Part shown: in pieces, positions 19,325 to 23,836 of the stretch | Layout: each line of letters opens with the position of its first letter | How positions within the stretch are numbered: position 1 is the first letter of the stretch | Origin: Hermatobates lingyangjiaoensis | Taxonomy: Eukaryota; Arthropoda; Insecta; Hemiptera; Hermatobatidae | Length of the DNA: 64,000 nucleotides | NCBI GenBank assembly: GCA_026182355.1 | Contig: JAPFBL010001005.1 | Span: 1-64,000 of the forward strand | Direction: 5' to 3' | Position numbers and translations under genes: made by a program | The notes under the pieces: generated by a model | Seen by the model: the letters and a program-made list of their open reading frames with translations, nothing else | Told to the model about the DNA's origin: nothing | The model's database searches: none

Positions 19325-20898
19325 AACGTATAAGCCACAAGGAAAAAGTAAAAAACACAGAACATATGCTCTAAGGCAGGCATGGGCAACTGTTTGTCAC
19401 CTGCGGGCCGCACTTTACTATTTTCGAGTGGGCGAGGGCCGCATGATGATACACATATGCAAGAAGAAATATTACTTTTCCATACATACTTTTTTTTTCC
19501 CTTTGTTTTTATTTGTTTTACTGTCTCAGGCCTGATTTTCTTTTTCTTTCCATTATTTTACTTTCTTTATTTCTTTATAAATGTTCAAATGACATAAATT
19601 CTCTCATCATTCTTTTATAAATTCTCCATCACTGTAGGTTTTCGAATATTTAGCAATTTTTTCTGCAACAATGTAACTGGCTTGCACAATATAATTATTC
19701 TTATTGTTTCTTAACAAAAAACGTTTTCTGTCCTATCAAGGCATTTCTCAGTTTTTCAACTTTTTCTTCTCTTGGTCGACCAGTAAGATTGTGATATGAA
19801 GGATGTTTTGTCAAGTAGTCTTTTCAAATTATACTCCTTCAATACACTTACATTTACATCTGAATAAACGAGGCACACTGGTTTCTCTTTCCATATCACA
19901 AAAAAATAGTCTATCGTCCACTTATCTTGAAACACACGACCTTCATCAATTACCTTTCTTTTCTTCGACATACTTGGGGTTCAAATATTTCAAAAAATGT
20001 ATTCTTGGCTGTGTGGATACAAGGAGAACTATGCTCTTCATGGGTTGATAGAAATGGAATGAATGACAATAATGATTTGCTCCCTTTTATATGGAAACAC
20101 AAGACAAAAGTGAAAGCATACGGACTAATCCCCAGTAAATCTCCAAACTGACCGACAGACTATTAACTAGGATTAAGATTCTGGTTAAAAGGGGGGTGAG
20201 ATAAATATCTTTTCCCAGTGGGATTTCCGCGGTTAAATTGATTTTCCAGGCCCGATAATCCCCCTTAGGATAACCTTCGACTGAGAAAGGAATTTTGAAG
20301 ACGAAGGCTGGGCATTTACTAATTTGAGTTTTTTGTTTTTTAAGAAACCTAAAAGGCTCCGCGGGCCGCATTTCAACACGTCGCGGGCCGCAGGTTGCCC
20401 ATGCCTGCTCTAAGGCCTTTCAATTATATGTCATAATTGAAAGGCCTTAGAGCATATTTTCTGTGTTTTTTACTTTTTCCTTGTGGCTTATACGTTCATT
20501 AGTTTTCATCACGTATTTATTGTGATTATTTAGTATATATATCTATATATAGATCCTGATGAGTATTGGCGATTAAAACATAGTATTTCATCAAGATAGC
20601 TTCTGTGTACAGAACATGGACAAATTTAGTTGTAGATAATTAGATACTTACATAAATCTTATGTTGATATTGATCTTAAGACAATAGAAAAGCAATAGTA
20701 CTTTGGGATTTTACCTTGTTACAGATCAATCTTGTTGGAGCTGTGGTTATAATAAAGTATCTGCCAGAAACAGAAGGATTAACACTACTAGAAATAGAAG
20801 ACTATTTCAAAGACAAGAAAGAAAAGGCAAGAAATGACTCAAAGAATGAAAACATGGGAGTATCAAATCCTGCCCTTGAACCAGAATCCTATATATGA
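3317..20898 (+). CDS. Tret1: Tret1-like MFS sugar transporter (3' part of gene, spliced)
   Basis: Gene-level entry. The spliced model joins 3317-3612, 4820-4934, 9554-9750 and 12671-12811 to a last exon, either 20725-20898 or 16673-16864. All junctions are GT/AG and the phases fit (2, 0, 1, 0, 0). The product is the C-terminal half of a 12-helix major facilitator: the end of the central cytoplasmic loop, helices 7-12, a G-K-K loop motif after helix 8 and PETEG after helix 12. Family knowledge: facilitated trehalose/glucose transport across the plasma membrane. The N-terminal exons lie before the window or were not recognised in 1-3300. Substrate cannot be assigned from sequence; helix 7 has QHLGG rather than the classical QQxSG, which places it in a divergent arthropod clade. 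Confidence 0.85.
3607..4440 (+). repeat. ~35-bp minisatellite seeded at a 5' splice site
   Basis: About two dozen degenerate units of the form TATGCAGTCAGTATCTTTAG + CTAACACTCTTTTTACA run from the exon end to 4440. The first unit spans the exon/intron boundary (TATGCA|GTCAGT). Many later units keep CAGTCAGT or the stronger donor-like CTGTAAGTAT. The array stops in 'CAGTCAGTATCTTTAAAAAA'. It fills roughly the first two-thirds of the 1.2-kb intron. Confidence 0.85.
4560..4700. mobile_element. PLE family J inverted pair
   Basis: 'AGGGTAAAAAGCTAATGAAA' at the left is mirrored by 'TTTCATTAGCCTTTTACCCT' at the right, with the 'CAACGCGTTTCGAACAC' core between. The same family recurs at 33.67, 57.34-57.98, 59.04-59.51 and 62.05 kb. 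Confidence 0.6.
4820..4934 (+). CDS. Tret1: Transporter exon: helix 8
   Basis: The acceptor TTGCAG ends at 4819. The frame gives VSIFQELGSPINKYLST then a hydrophobic helix (VLLGLVQLLGALCCL) and ends FISFTG, with one base of the Gly codon before the donor GTCAGT at 4935. The length (38 codons plus one base) and phase fit both neighbours. The 98-bp tandem array begins shortly after this donor. Confidence 0.85.
5012..5650 (+). repeat. 98-bp tandem array, about 7 copies
   Basis: The anchor CGAGATTTTGATG recurs at 5111, 5209, 5308, 5406, 5504 and 5602, with a diverged copy near 5012. Each unit carries CTGTAAGTATAGTGATC, a donor-like string, and 'GAGGTCCCAGAAGTCGTTTT'. The same unit occurs once, inverted, at 56095-56190, where it is the end of a dispersed repeat. 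The array therefore probably grew from the tail of a transposed element. Confidence 0.85.
5651..6044. other. AT-rich spacer with hAT-like fragment
   Basis: 5651-5800 is plain AT-rich sequence. 5850-5980 ('GATGTAGGACAGAAA' through 'GCATTGGCAACCCTG') matches the right part of the repeat at 21131-21690, so it is a truncated member of that family. No gene is seen. Confidence 0.5.
6045..6540 (-). mobile_element. Three tandem PLE family A pLTR copies separated by (TA)n
   Basis: Copies start near 6050, 6200 and 6350, all in the same orientation. Each runs from TTTCACATAAA to AAAAACCCAA and is separated from the next by 'CTCATCTATATATATATC'. The third continues into the longer pLTR body ('CTAGATGCAGAAAACATCTG') to about 6540. 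The regular break at AACCCAACTCATC in the first two suggests tandem amplification of one insertion. Confidence 0.7.
6541..6715. mobile_element. PLE family B2 inverted pLTR piece
   Basis: Two facing copies of the 'TTCGAAATATTGAATTCTGT' end meet at about 6675, after the 'ACATAAAGCACGACACAG' body. A (TA)n tract follows at 6715. Confidence 0.55.
6716..7192. other. No recognised gene
   Basis: AT-rich intronic sequence with no splice-consistent exon, no repeat structure and no recognisable element. Confidence 0.4.
7193..7213 (+). repeat. Poly-G run (21 G)
   Basis: An uninterrupted run of G immediately precedes the first SINE copy. It is a candidate G-quadruplex, and its length should be treated as uncertain in any assembly. 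Confidence 0.9.
7214..8895 (+). mobile_element. Tandem array of five tRNA-derived SINEs
   Basis: Five ~340-bp copies begin near 7214, 7564, 7908, 8258 and 8597. Each has a tRNA-like head (AGCTCAGTGGTTAACGTATTC and B box GGTTCGATCCCCACC), a second block 'TTTATTCACGCAGGAGGTGA', a hairpin block GAGGACGTTAAGCCGTC, and an A-rich tail (ATAAAAAAAAACAATAAAA) that runs into the next copy. Dispersed members occur at 29.88 and 58.03 kb. The tandem head-to-tail layout suggests amplification after one insertion rather than five independent insertions. Confidence 0.8.
8896..9515. mobile_element. PLE family K fragment
   Basis: The segment 'GGGTTAGTTCCACTGAGGTT' to 'CCGAAACCGGTCGAGC' is shared with 56220-56935. 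It contains a hammerhead-like core (CTTGAAGATGGGATC...GACCCGAAAC). The frame at 9101-9328 ('QTDILTKPLITFKRRHKELE') is shared with 56.5-56.7 kb in reverse and appears to be remnant element coding, not a host gene. Confidence 0.5.
9554..9750 (+). CDS. Tret1: Transporter exon: helices 9-10
   Basis: The acceptor TTTCAG ends at 9553. The first two bases complete the Gly of TGKKPL, the cytoplasmic loop motif after helix 8. Helix 9 (AILSSISAGLLMMAVAV), an extracellular Ser-rich loop and helix 10 (LIGLVGCAFTSHICLRLLPW) follow, ending ILIGE before the donor GTAAAA at 9751. The TSH and RLLPW wording is typical of arthropod Tret1-like proteins. Confidence 0.9.
9835..10035. mobile_element. PLE family C inverted pLTR pair, after a hAT-like tip
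   Basis: 9842-9862 (CAGTGACGTAGCAACCAGGG) resembles the tip of the hAT-like unit amplified at 32.3-33.4 kb. 9880-9930 is a palindrome around 'CCGTCTCTGAACCAGTGCGC'. It is followed by a plus-strand family C pLTR with hammerhead-like core CTCAAGACGGTTCAAACCGAAAA (9953-9975). Confidence 0.6.
10036..10655. other. (TA)n tracts and AT-rich filler
   Basis: (TA)n occurs at 10033-10100 and 10598-10648, with a purine-rich AAT/AAG stretch between (10370-10560, including an (AAT)n run). I see no gene or element boundary. Confidence 0.5.
10656..11075. mobile_element. PLE family B2 and C pLTR fragments
   Basis: 10656-10800 is family B2, with hammerhead-like core CTGATGATGAACAACAGTTC-GAAA at 10710-10733. 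(TA)n spans 10799-10842. 10843-11075 holds a left C arm in minus orientation and a right C arm in plus orientation (core CTGAAGACGATTC...GAAAA near 10991). Confidence 0.65.
10710..10733 (+). ncRNA. Hammerhead-like core, family B2
   Basis: CTGATGA, T, stem GAAC, loop AACA, stem GTTC, GAAA. The unpaired base after CTGATGA varies between copies (T here, C at 36.05 kb, A in the 11.86-kb copy) while the stem is kept. This supports the drawn pairing. Confidence 0.55.
11076..11465. mobile_element. PLE-like inverted element (family F relative)
   Basis: The arms 'AATGAATTGTCGACAGTGGG' to 'GGATAAATCGGGATG' (11090-11140) are mirrored at 11380-11450. Between them is the family F core '...AATAAAATCGAAACGTCAGC' preceded by 'GTAGGCCTTTGAAAAAG'. 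(TA)n flanks it at 11456. Confidence 0.55.
11475..11790. mobile_element. Head-to-head PLE N-terminal fragments
   Basis: The minus-strand arm 11490-11650 and plus-strand arm 11650-11760 both encode the PLE N-terminal region (LEKLMNKQVSAKYGLIFNN...). The left arm ends 'GLLPKFSNIYIY' in (TA)n, the shared breakpoint. The right arm breaks earlier, at 'NNVYLYIY', also in (TA)n. Confidence 0.65.
11791..12275. mobile_element. PLE families B2 and C, inverted pair
   Basis: 11791-11935 is a family B2 pLTR in minus orientation. 11950-12090 is family C in minus orientation and 12125-12265 is its plus-orientation partner; the two C arms meet near 12115. (TA)n follows at 12258-12288. Confidence 0.65.
12285..12560. 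mobile_element. PLE family A inverted piece plus N-terminal tip
   Basis: 12288-12475 is essentially the same inverted arrangement as at the left edge of the window (1-190), including the unique joint 'CTTCTTTGCGATGACCCAAC'. The two loci therefore share one duplication history. 12476-12560 is a minus-strand 'AGTCCTTCATTTATGCAG' PLE N-terminal tip. Confidence 0.6.
12671..12811 (+). CDS. Tret1: Transporter exon: loop 10-11 and helix 11
   Basis: The acceptor GTTTCAG ends at 12670. The exon encodes VFPPQVRATASGLSGGTGYI and then a hydrophobic helix to LLFYSM (47 codons), with donor GTAACA at 12812. It is phase 0 at both ends, which lets either last exon be joined. An internal CAG|GTAAGA inside the exon (12684-12692) is a strong-looking donor that should not be used, because VRATASG is conserved coding. 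Confidence 0.9.
12880..13170 (+). mobile_element. SINE-like fragment and repeat junk
   Basis: 'GGTAGCCCAGTGGCTTGCAT' with a polymerase III-like layout opens a dispersed repeat also seen inverted at 53.62-53.95 kb. A hammerhead-like string (CCTGATGACGATGAGGTCGAATA, 13008-13030) follows. Confidence 0.45.
13170..13590 (-). pseudogene. Remnant of non-LTR retrotransposon ORF2 C-terminus
   Basis: The minus-strand text reads '(C)RFCQK(E)DETPLHLLTDC' across a frameshift, then a Leu-rich tail ending at 13177. The C-x2-C ... ET-x-HLL-x-DC pattern is the zinc-knuckle/RNase H tail common at the end of Jockey/I-type LINE ORF2 proteins. The upstream frame (13340-13588) gives no clear match. It is dead: two frames and no reverse transcriptase nearby. 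Confidence 0.5.
13703..14014 (+). repeat. 78-bp tandem repeat, 4 copies
   Basis: The anchor TTAGATTG recurs at 13703, 13781, 13859 and 13937. Units are nearly identical ('GGGGCTAAGATAAAAGGAGA' then 'GTGAAACGAAGGTGGTCAGG'). They lie inside the intron before the alternative last exon, next to the LINE remnant. Confidence 0.9.
14140..14600. other. No recognised gene; (GTTT)n microsatellite
   Basis: AT-rich sequence with a (TTTG)n run at about 14512-14540. There are no exon signatures. Confidence 0.45.
14600..15295. mobile_element. PLE family D inverted pair
   Basis: The minus-orientation arm 14775-15040 (core 'CGATGTGCTCGTCTTCAGG') is mirrored by the plus-orientation arm 15105-15290 (CTGAAGACGAGGACATCGAAA). 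Between them at 15060-15105 is the stop-codon end of the PLE ORF (minus strand, '...GLNLNR', as at 46.34 kb). 14640-14720 is a short tRNA-like/SINE scrap. Confidence 0.65.
15300..15600. mobile_element. PLE family A inverted pair with (TA)n
   Basis: 15370-15418 and 15419-15510 are family A arms in opposite orientation, with core CTGACGAAGACCGC...GAAAG near 15438-15468. (TA)n follows at 15510-15565. Confidence 0.65.
15601..15971 (+). pseudogene. PLE GIY-YIG endonuclease domain (3' end of ORF)
   Basis: The frame from about 15660 gives CVYLLKCTQCDAFYVGLAST, then MNNHR, HLSFNDCF and the terminal GLNLNR-stop at 15969. It is the GIY-YIG domain: FYVGLAS is the catalytic Tyr pair region, with a downstream R and a Glu (SEEAHIWLL). 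It is about 70-80% like the C-terminus of the 46.34-kb ORF by eye. The reverse-transcriptase part is missing, so this is a 5'-truncated copy. A T-rich 3' flank (15972-16135) and a family E pLTR follow. Confidence 0.8.
15972..16500 (+). mobile_element. 3' UTR and family E / B2 pLTR of the preceding PLE
   Basis: The T-rich untranslated part (15972-16140) leads into the family E pLTR with hammerhead-like core at 16246-16273, then (TA)n at 16330, then a minus-orientation family B2 pLTR to 16495. (TA)n and a cryptic ATT-rich tract continue to 16620. Confidence 0.65.
16246..16273 (+). ncRNA. Hammerhead-like core, family E
   Basis: CTGAGGA, C, stem GACCG, loop CCATTA, stem CGGTC, GAAA. It lies 3' of a recognisable PLE GIY-YIG coding end, where hammerheads are reported in PLE terminal repeats. 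Confidence 0.6.
16673..16864 (+). CDS. Tret1: Transporter alternative last exon A
   Basis: The acceptor AG is at 16671-16672. The frame joins ...LLFYSM (exon ending 12811) in phase 0 to VLTLGGISLIFCLPETEG, the last helix and the family's PETEG motif. A 45-residue tail follows (LPLEIIYKKFEKRCPSQGL..., Pro/Glu-rich) and TGA at 16862. An AATAAA starts about 5 bases after the stop (16869-16874). The polypyrimidine tract before the acceptor is poor. The helix and PETEG align with exon B at 20725 but the tails are unrelated, so these look like duplicated, mutually exclusive terminal exons. It could be a decaying duplicate, but there is no internal stop. Confidence 0.75.
   Translation, partial: VLTLGGISLIFCLPETEGLPLEIIYKKFEKRCPSQGLRQPYPKPEPETECTEEIRTVYETSPD
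16975..17055. repeat. Poly-G/poly-C interrupted tract
   Basis: GGGGGGG at about 16962 and a C run at 17009-17022 flank short unique sequence. No further structure is seen. Confidence 0.5.
17060..17457 (+). pseudogene. PLE GIY-YIG endonuclease domain, second type
   Basis: The frame reads YVGQTGKSLLTRVKQHKYTI, then SSALFQHI, ESALIKYN and ISHGLFRLDEI before the stop at 17455. It is the same domain as in the 36-38-kb element (IGQTGKSL-TRVKQH) but clearly diverged, so it is a different subfamily. The reverse transcriptase is absent. Confidence 0.75.
17458..18000 (+). mobile_element. PLE 3' UTR and family G pLTR
   Basis: A T-rich tail leads to the family G pLTR ('TCTCTGATGACATAAATTGAAAGGCCTCAGAGCA', core near 17800-17825) and its distal part 'CATCACGTGTTTATTGTGAT'. 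(TA)n follows at 17916-17974. Confidence 0.6.
18001..18325. mobile_element. Two PLE hairpins (families F and H)
   Basis: 18003-18058 is a perfect short palindrome ('AAAATTTATCGGGACTCGGTC' and its complement). 18075-18180 and 18181-18285 are inverted family H arms meeting at about 18178. (TA)n separates and flanks them. Confidence 0.7.
18200..18221 (+). ncRNA. Hammerhead-like core, family H
   Basis: CTGATGA, C, stem GAC, loop GATG, stem GTC, GAAA. The mirrored copy lies in the minus-orientation arm near 18125-18145. Confidence 0.5.
18326..19290. mobile_element. PLE fragments (N-terminal tip, families E and F)
   Basis: 18330-18560 is a minus-strand N-terminal tip that begins at the shared (TA)n/'GGGAGCAGACCTTC' breakpoint and continues to a core 'CATGTTTCGG...CATCATCAG'. 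18715-18870 is a minus-orientation family E pLTR. 18880-19280 is family F ending in 'CCGAAACGTTGGGAATGAGA'. (TA)n lies at 18630 and 19285-19322. Confidence 0.6.
19323..20535. mobile_element. PLE family G inverted pair, split by a hAT insertion
   Basis: The left arm 19325-19376 (AACGTATAAGCCACAAGGAA...GCTCTAAGG) is mirrored by 20435-20500. Both arms have the 'GAAAGGCCTTAGAGC' core. A hAT element sits inside the left arm, so the hAT inserted after the PLE pair formed. Confidence 0.7.
19377..20407. mobile_element. hAT-type transposon, 1031 bp
   Basis: Terminal repeats CAGGCATGGGCAAC and GTTGCCCATGCCTG are flanked by the exact 8-bp duplication CTCTAAGG (19369-19376 and 20408-20415). GCGGGCCGCA motifs are near both ends. 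Internal minus-strand frames (19756-19971, 20087-20371) are short and I do not recognise a transposase in them, so it is probably non-autonomous. Confidence 0.85.
20725..20898 (+). CDS. Tret1: Transporter last exon B (canonical)
   Basis: The acceptor TTACAG ends at 20724. INLVGAVVIIKYLPETEG continues from ...LLFYSM in phase 0. The wording (F-Y-S-x-[IV]-N-L-[VI]-G ... LPETEG-x-T-L-x-E-I-E) is the family norm, so this is the standard end. The tail is acidic/basic (EDYFKDKKEKARND...) and ends PALEPESYI-stop. A poly(A) signal AATAAA lies at 21024-21029. Confidence 0.9.
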   Translation: MNLVGAVVIIKYLPETEGLTLLEIEDYFKDKKEKARNDSKNENMGVSNPALEPESYI

Positions 20899-21023
20899 TC
20901 AAACGAACAAATTATCTGTGATGCATTTAGACTAAAAGTGAATTCAAATTCAGGATAGATTTAAAGATTTAATGGAAGTTAGAGCACTGACTTCAAAGTA
21001 TTTATTCTAATTCAGATGTAAAA

Positions 21024-21029
21024 AATAAA
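21024..21029 (+). terminator. Poly(A) signal of transporter exon B transcript
   Basis: AATAAA, 126 bases after the stop, is followed by a GT/AT-rich stretch after an A run. It is the first good hexamer downstream of exon B. Confidence 0.55.
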
Positions 21030-21130
21030 TCGGTGCAAAAAAAAAAGTAATTAGTATTATTCGAATAACTGGTGCTTGGGTAATTTATGCAACCTTCTCA
21101 CTGTTACATTTCTTATACGAGTAACATAAC

Positions 21131-21690
21131 CAGGGCTGCCAAAAACCTTGGCTGAGAAAAAACCCCTAGATTATAACTTAAAACCCCCAGATATTGTAAT
21201 ACATTTATTAAAATTTTAAATTACACAAAACACGATACAGAAAAAAGATAAAATATAGTTTTCTTCAATTTATTAATATACATAATAATAAAAATATGAA
21301 TTTACTGATTTTACAAAACTTTATTATTGCATTATTTTGAGTCTTCTTACTTTTATTTCGTTAATTACTTTATTTCTGATAATTTTCAAGATAGAATTTT
21401 ATAAACAAAAAAATTTATTTACTTCAAGACATTTTTATTTCAACTAAATTATGAAACAGTATATGCATTTTCATCTTGAAATGAAATTAATTCTGTAAAT
21501 TTAATATTATTTTCATAATTCAATTAACTTGGAATGTTTTTATTGAGAATTTTAGTATGATCAGCTAAAAAATTTCGACAACCCTGATGTAGGACAGAAA
21601 AAACAAAATTTTTTATCAAATATTAAAAAAAAATACCCAACACCTATAAACCCCATATCTGAAGTGAAAACCCCAGCATTGGCAGCTCTG
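21131..21690. mobile_element. hAT-like AT-rich repeat (CAGGGCTGCCAA family)
   Basis: The left end CAGGGCTGCCAAAAAC and right end CCCAGCATTGGCAGCTCTG are imperfect inverted repeats, with 'AAACCCC' blocks inside both ends. Related copies are at 5850-5980 (fragment) and 33992-34707. I do not see a clean target duplication here. A short PLE B2-like scrap (21210-21245) is nested inside. Confidence 0.6.
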
Positions 21691-21837
21691 CTTACATGTC
21701 TTGCCATATAAATGAAATGAACAGTGGAATGGAAGGGTAGGAGAAGTCAGTCATGTTGAAGCATATCTTGCATTCACTTTTTCAAACAGCAAAAGTAACT
21801 GTTATTAATGATAAACTATGAGAGACACAATATTTCA

Positions 21838-22680
21838 ATACGTTCTTTAATAGTTCAGTGCTTGCTCTAACATGTACCCTTTAGTATATCAATGAGGAGG
21901 TTATAAAAAGGTTTTAAAGTTTATCTCTCATAGTTATACTTGCCAATCCAATGTACAAATAACAAGTGTAACAGTGAGAAGGTTCCAAGAAGGTTAAATT
22001 AAGCTACGATACTGTAGTTGCTAAAAATTGTCACTTCGGAATAACATTAATAACTAAGCACTCAAGTGATAGATCAAAATAACTTAACCTTCTAGTAACC
22101 TCCTCACTGTTATATCATTTTGTATAACATTGTCAGTATTGAACTAGTAAGAAGGTTACTTGGGAAATTATTCTTCTAACAACCTCCCCACTGTTTGGTA
22201 CAACCAAAGAGTCATCATTGTAACAGTAAATAGGTTACTGAGAACTGGGTAACACCAACCATAACCTTTTAGTTACCTCCTCACTCTTCAACACCGTTTA
22301 CTATATCTACATTGTCATCATTGTAACAGTAAGAAAGTTACATGAGAACTGGGTAACACCAACCATAACCTTTTAGTAACCTCCTCACTCTTCCAACACC
22401 GTTTACTATATCTACATTGTCATCATTGTAACAGTAAGAAAGTTACATGAGAACTGAGTAACACCAACCATAACCTTTTAGTAACCTCCTCACTCTTCCA
22501 ACACCATTTAGTATATCTATATTGTCAACATTGTAACAGTGTGAAGCGCTACAAAGAAAAACACCACCCATAACCTTTTAGTAACCTCCTGACTGTTACA
22601 TCACTATTTGGTAATCCATATTGTCACTACTATGACAGTAAGAATGTTACAAGAATATTTAGTTACTTCAGGATAGTACT
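21838..22680. repeat. ~105-bp tandem array of hairpin-forming units
   Basis: Blocks like TGTAACAGTGAGAAGGTTAC alternate with their near-complement GTAACCTCCTCACTGTTACA, so each unit can fold. The anchor AACACCAACC recurs at 22251, 22355 and 22460, with diverged units on both sides. The array lies between the 3' ends of the two convergent genes and could be in a long 3' UTR or intergenic. Confidence 0.75.
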
Positions 22681-22883
22681 TAATCGGAAAGTTCAAATAC
22701 AACAAAAAAAAAAATCCCAAAAACATCAAATCAATTGTATTTCCTAGGTTTATTTATACCTTATTTTGTATAATGAAAGTTTATTTAAAAAAAAACGCAA
22801 TATCTACAAATGCTTGATTATTGTTAAAAGTTATTATAGTAATATTTTTTTACTGTATATTTAAAAAAGAAAAAATAAAGTCC

Positions 22884-22889
22884 TTTATT
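22884..22889 (-). terminator. SARNP: Poly(A) signal of SARNP
   Basis: AATAAA on the minus strand, about 180 bases past the SARNP stop codon. It is the first standard hexamer downstream in that orientation. Confidence 0.5.
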
Positions 22890-23065
22890 TACATCTGTTT
22901 TTCATTTTACTTATACAAAAAAAAAACAACACAAATGCACACTTATATAAATTGAAATACAGAAGGAAATTGTCTAGGTTATCGACAGGGATGGTAGACA
23001 CTCAATGGTTTAGGGATATTCCATCCGGTAAGTCAACACTGAGGTGATAACATCTTATCACTGGG

Positions 23066-23155
23066 CTATGTTTTAAATCGATCTTCACGCAGTTTCTTCC
23101 TTTCGTCCATGCTTGTTGATAGAATGGGATTTGAAGTAGCTGTTACCACTTTTTT
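23066..23155 (-). CDS. SARNP: SARNP last coding exon
   Basis: The acceptor TTTACAG precedes 23155. The frame gives KKVVTATSNPILSTSMDERK then LREDRFKT-stop. It is phase 0. The closing RFKT is the last of the R-F-type motifs. The exon lies 2.2 kb from the convergent transporter's exon B stop. Confidence 0.85.
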   Translation of the reverse strand, partial: KKVVTATSNPILSTSMDERKKLREDRFKT

Positions 23156-23797
23156 CTGTAAAATATTATGTAAGTAGGTAAAGTTTGTCACAAATTTAAC
23201 CAAATATTAAATAATATATATATATATATATATAATATAGAAAATTGTCACAATAACACGTGATACAAATATTCAGGTAACTCACCACAAATTAGAGAAG
23301 ATAGTCGCTCTAAGGCCTTTCGTTTTCACGTCGTCAGAGAGCAAGTGAATACAAGTTGTAAGCAGGTTATGAATTTTGATTTAAAGAAGGAGTAAGATTG
23401 GCATCATTGACAGTATTTTTCCCTATAACTGTCAATGATGCCAATCTTACTCCTTCTTTAAATCAAAATTCATAACCTGCTTACAACTTGTATTCACTTG
23501 CTCTCTGACGACGTGAAAACGAAAGGCCTTAGAGCGACTATCTTCTCTAATTTGTGGTGAGTTACCTGAATATATATATATATATAAGATGTAACTTTTT
23601 TTTGAGGTTTGAGGTCCAATGATTTAAACTAGTCCTTTTGCCGACGTTTCGACATATATTTATGTCATCTTCAGGGCTACAACATGATTGTTTTACAATT
23701 AGCACTACTATTTGGTAATTTGTTACATTTTAATCTGCACAGAAACAAAGAGGAAAAAAGTTACATCTTATAAATATTGGGTCAAGAAAACAATTCA

Positions 23798-23836
<39 letters not shown>

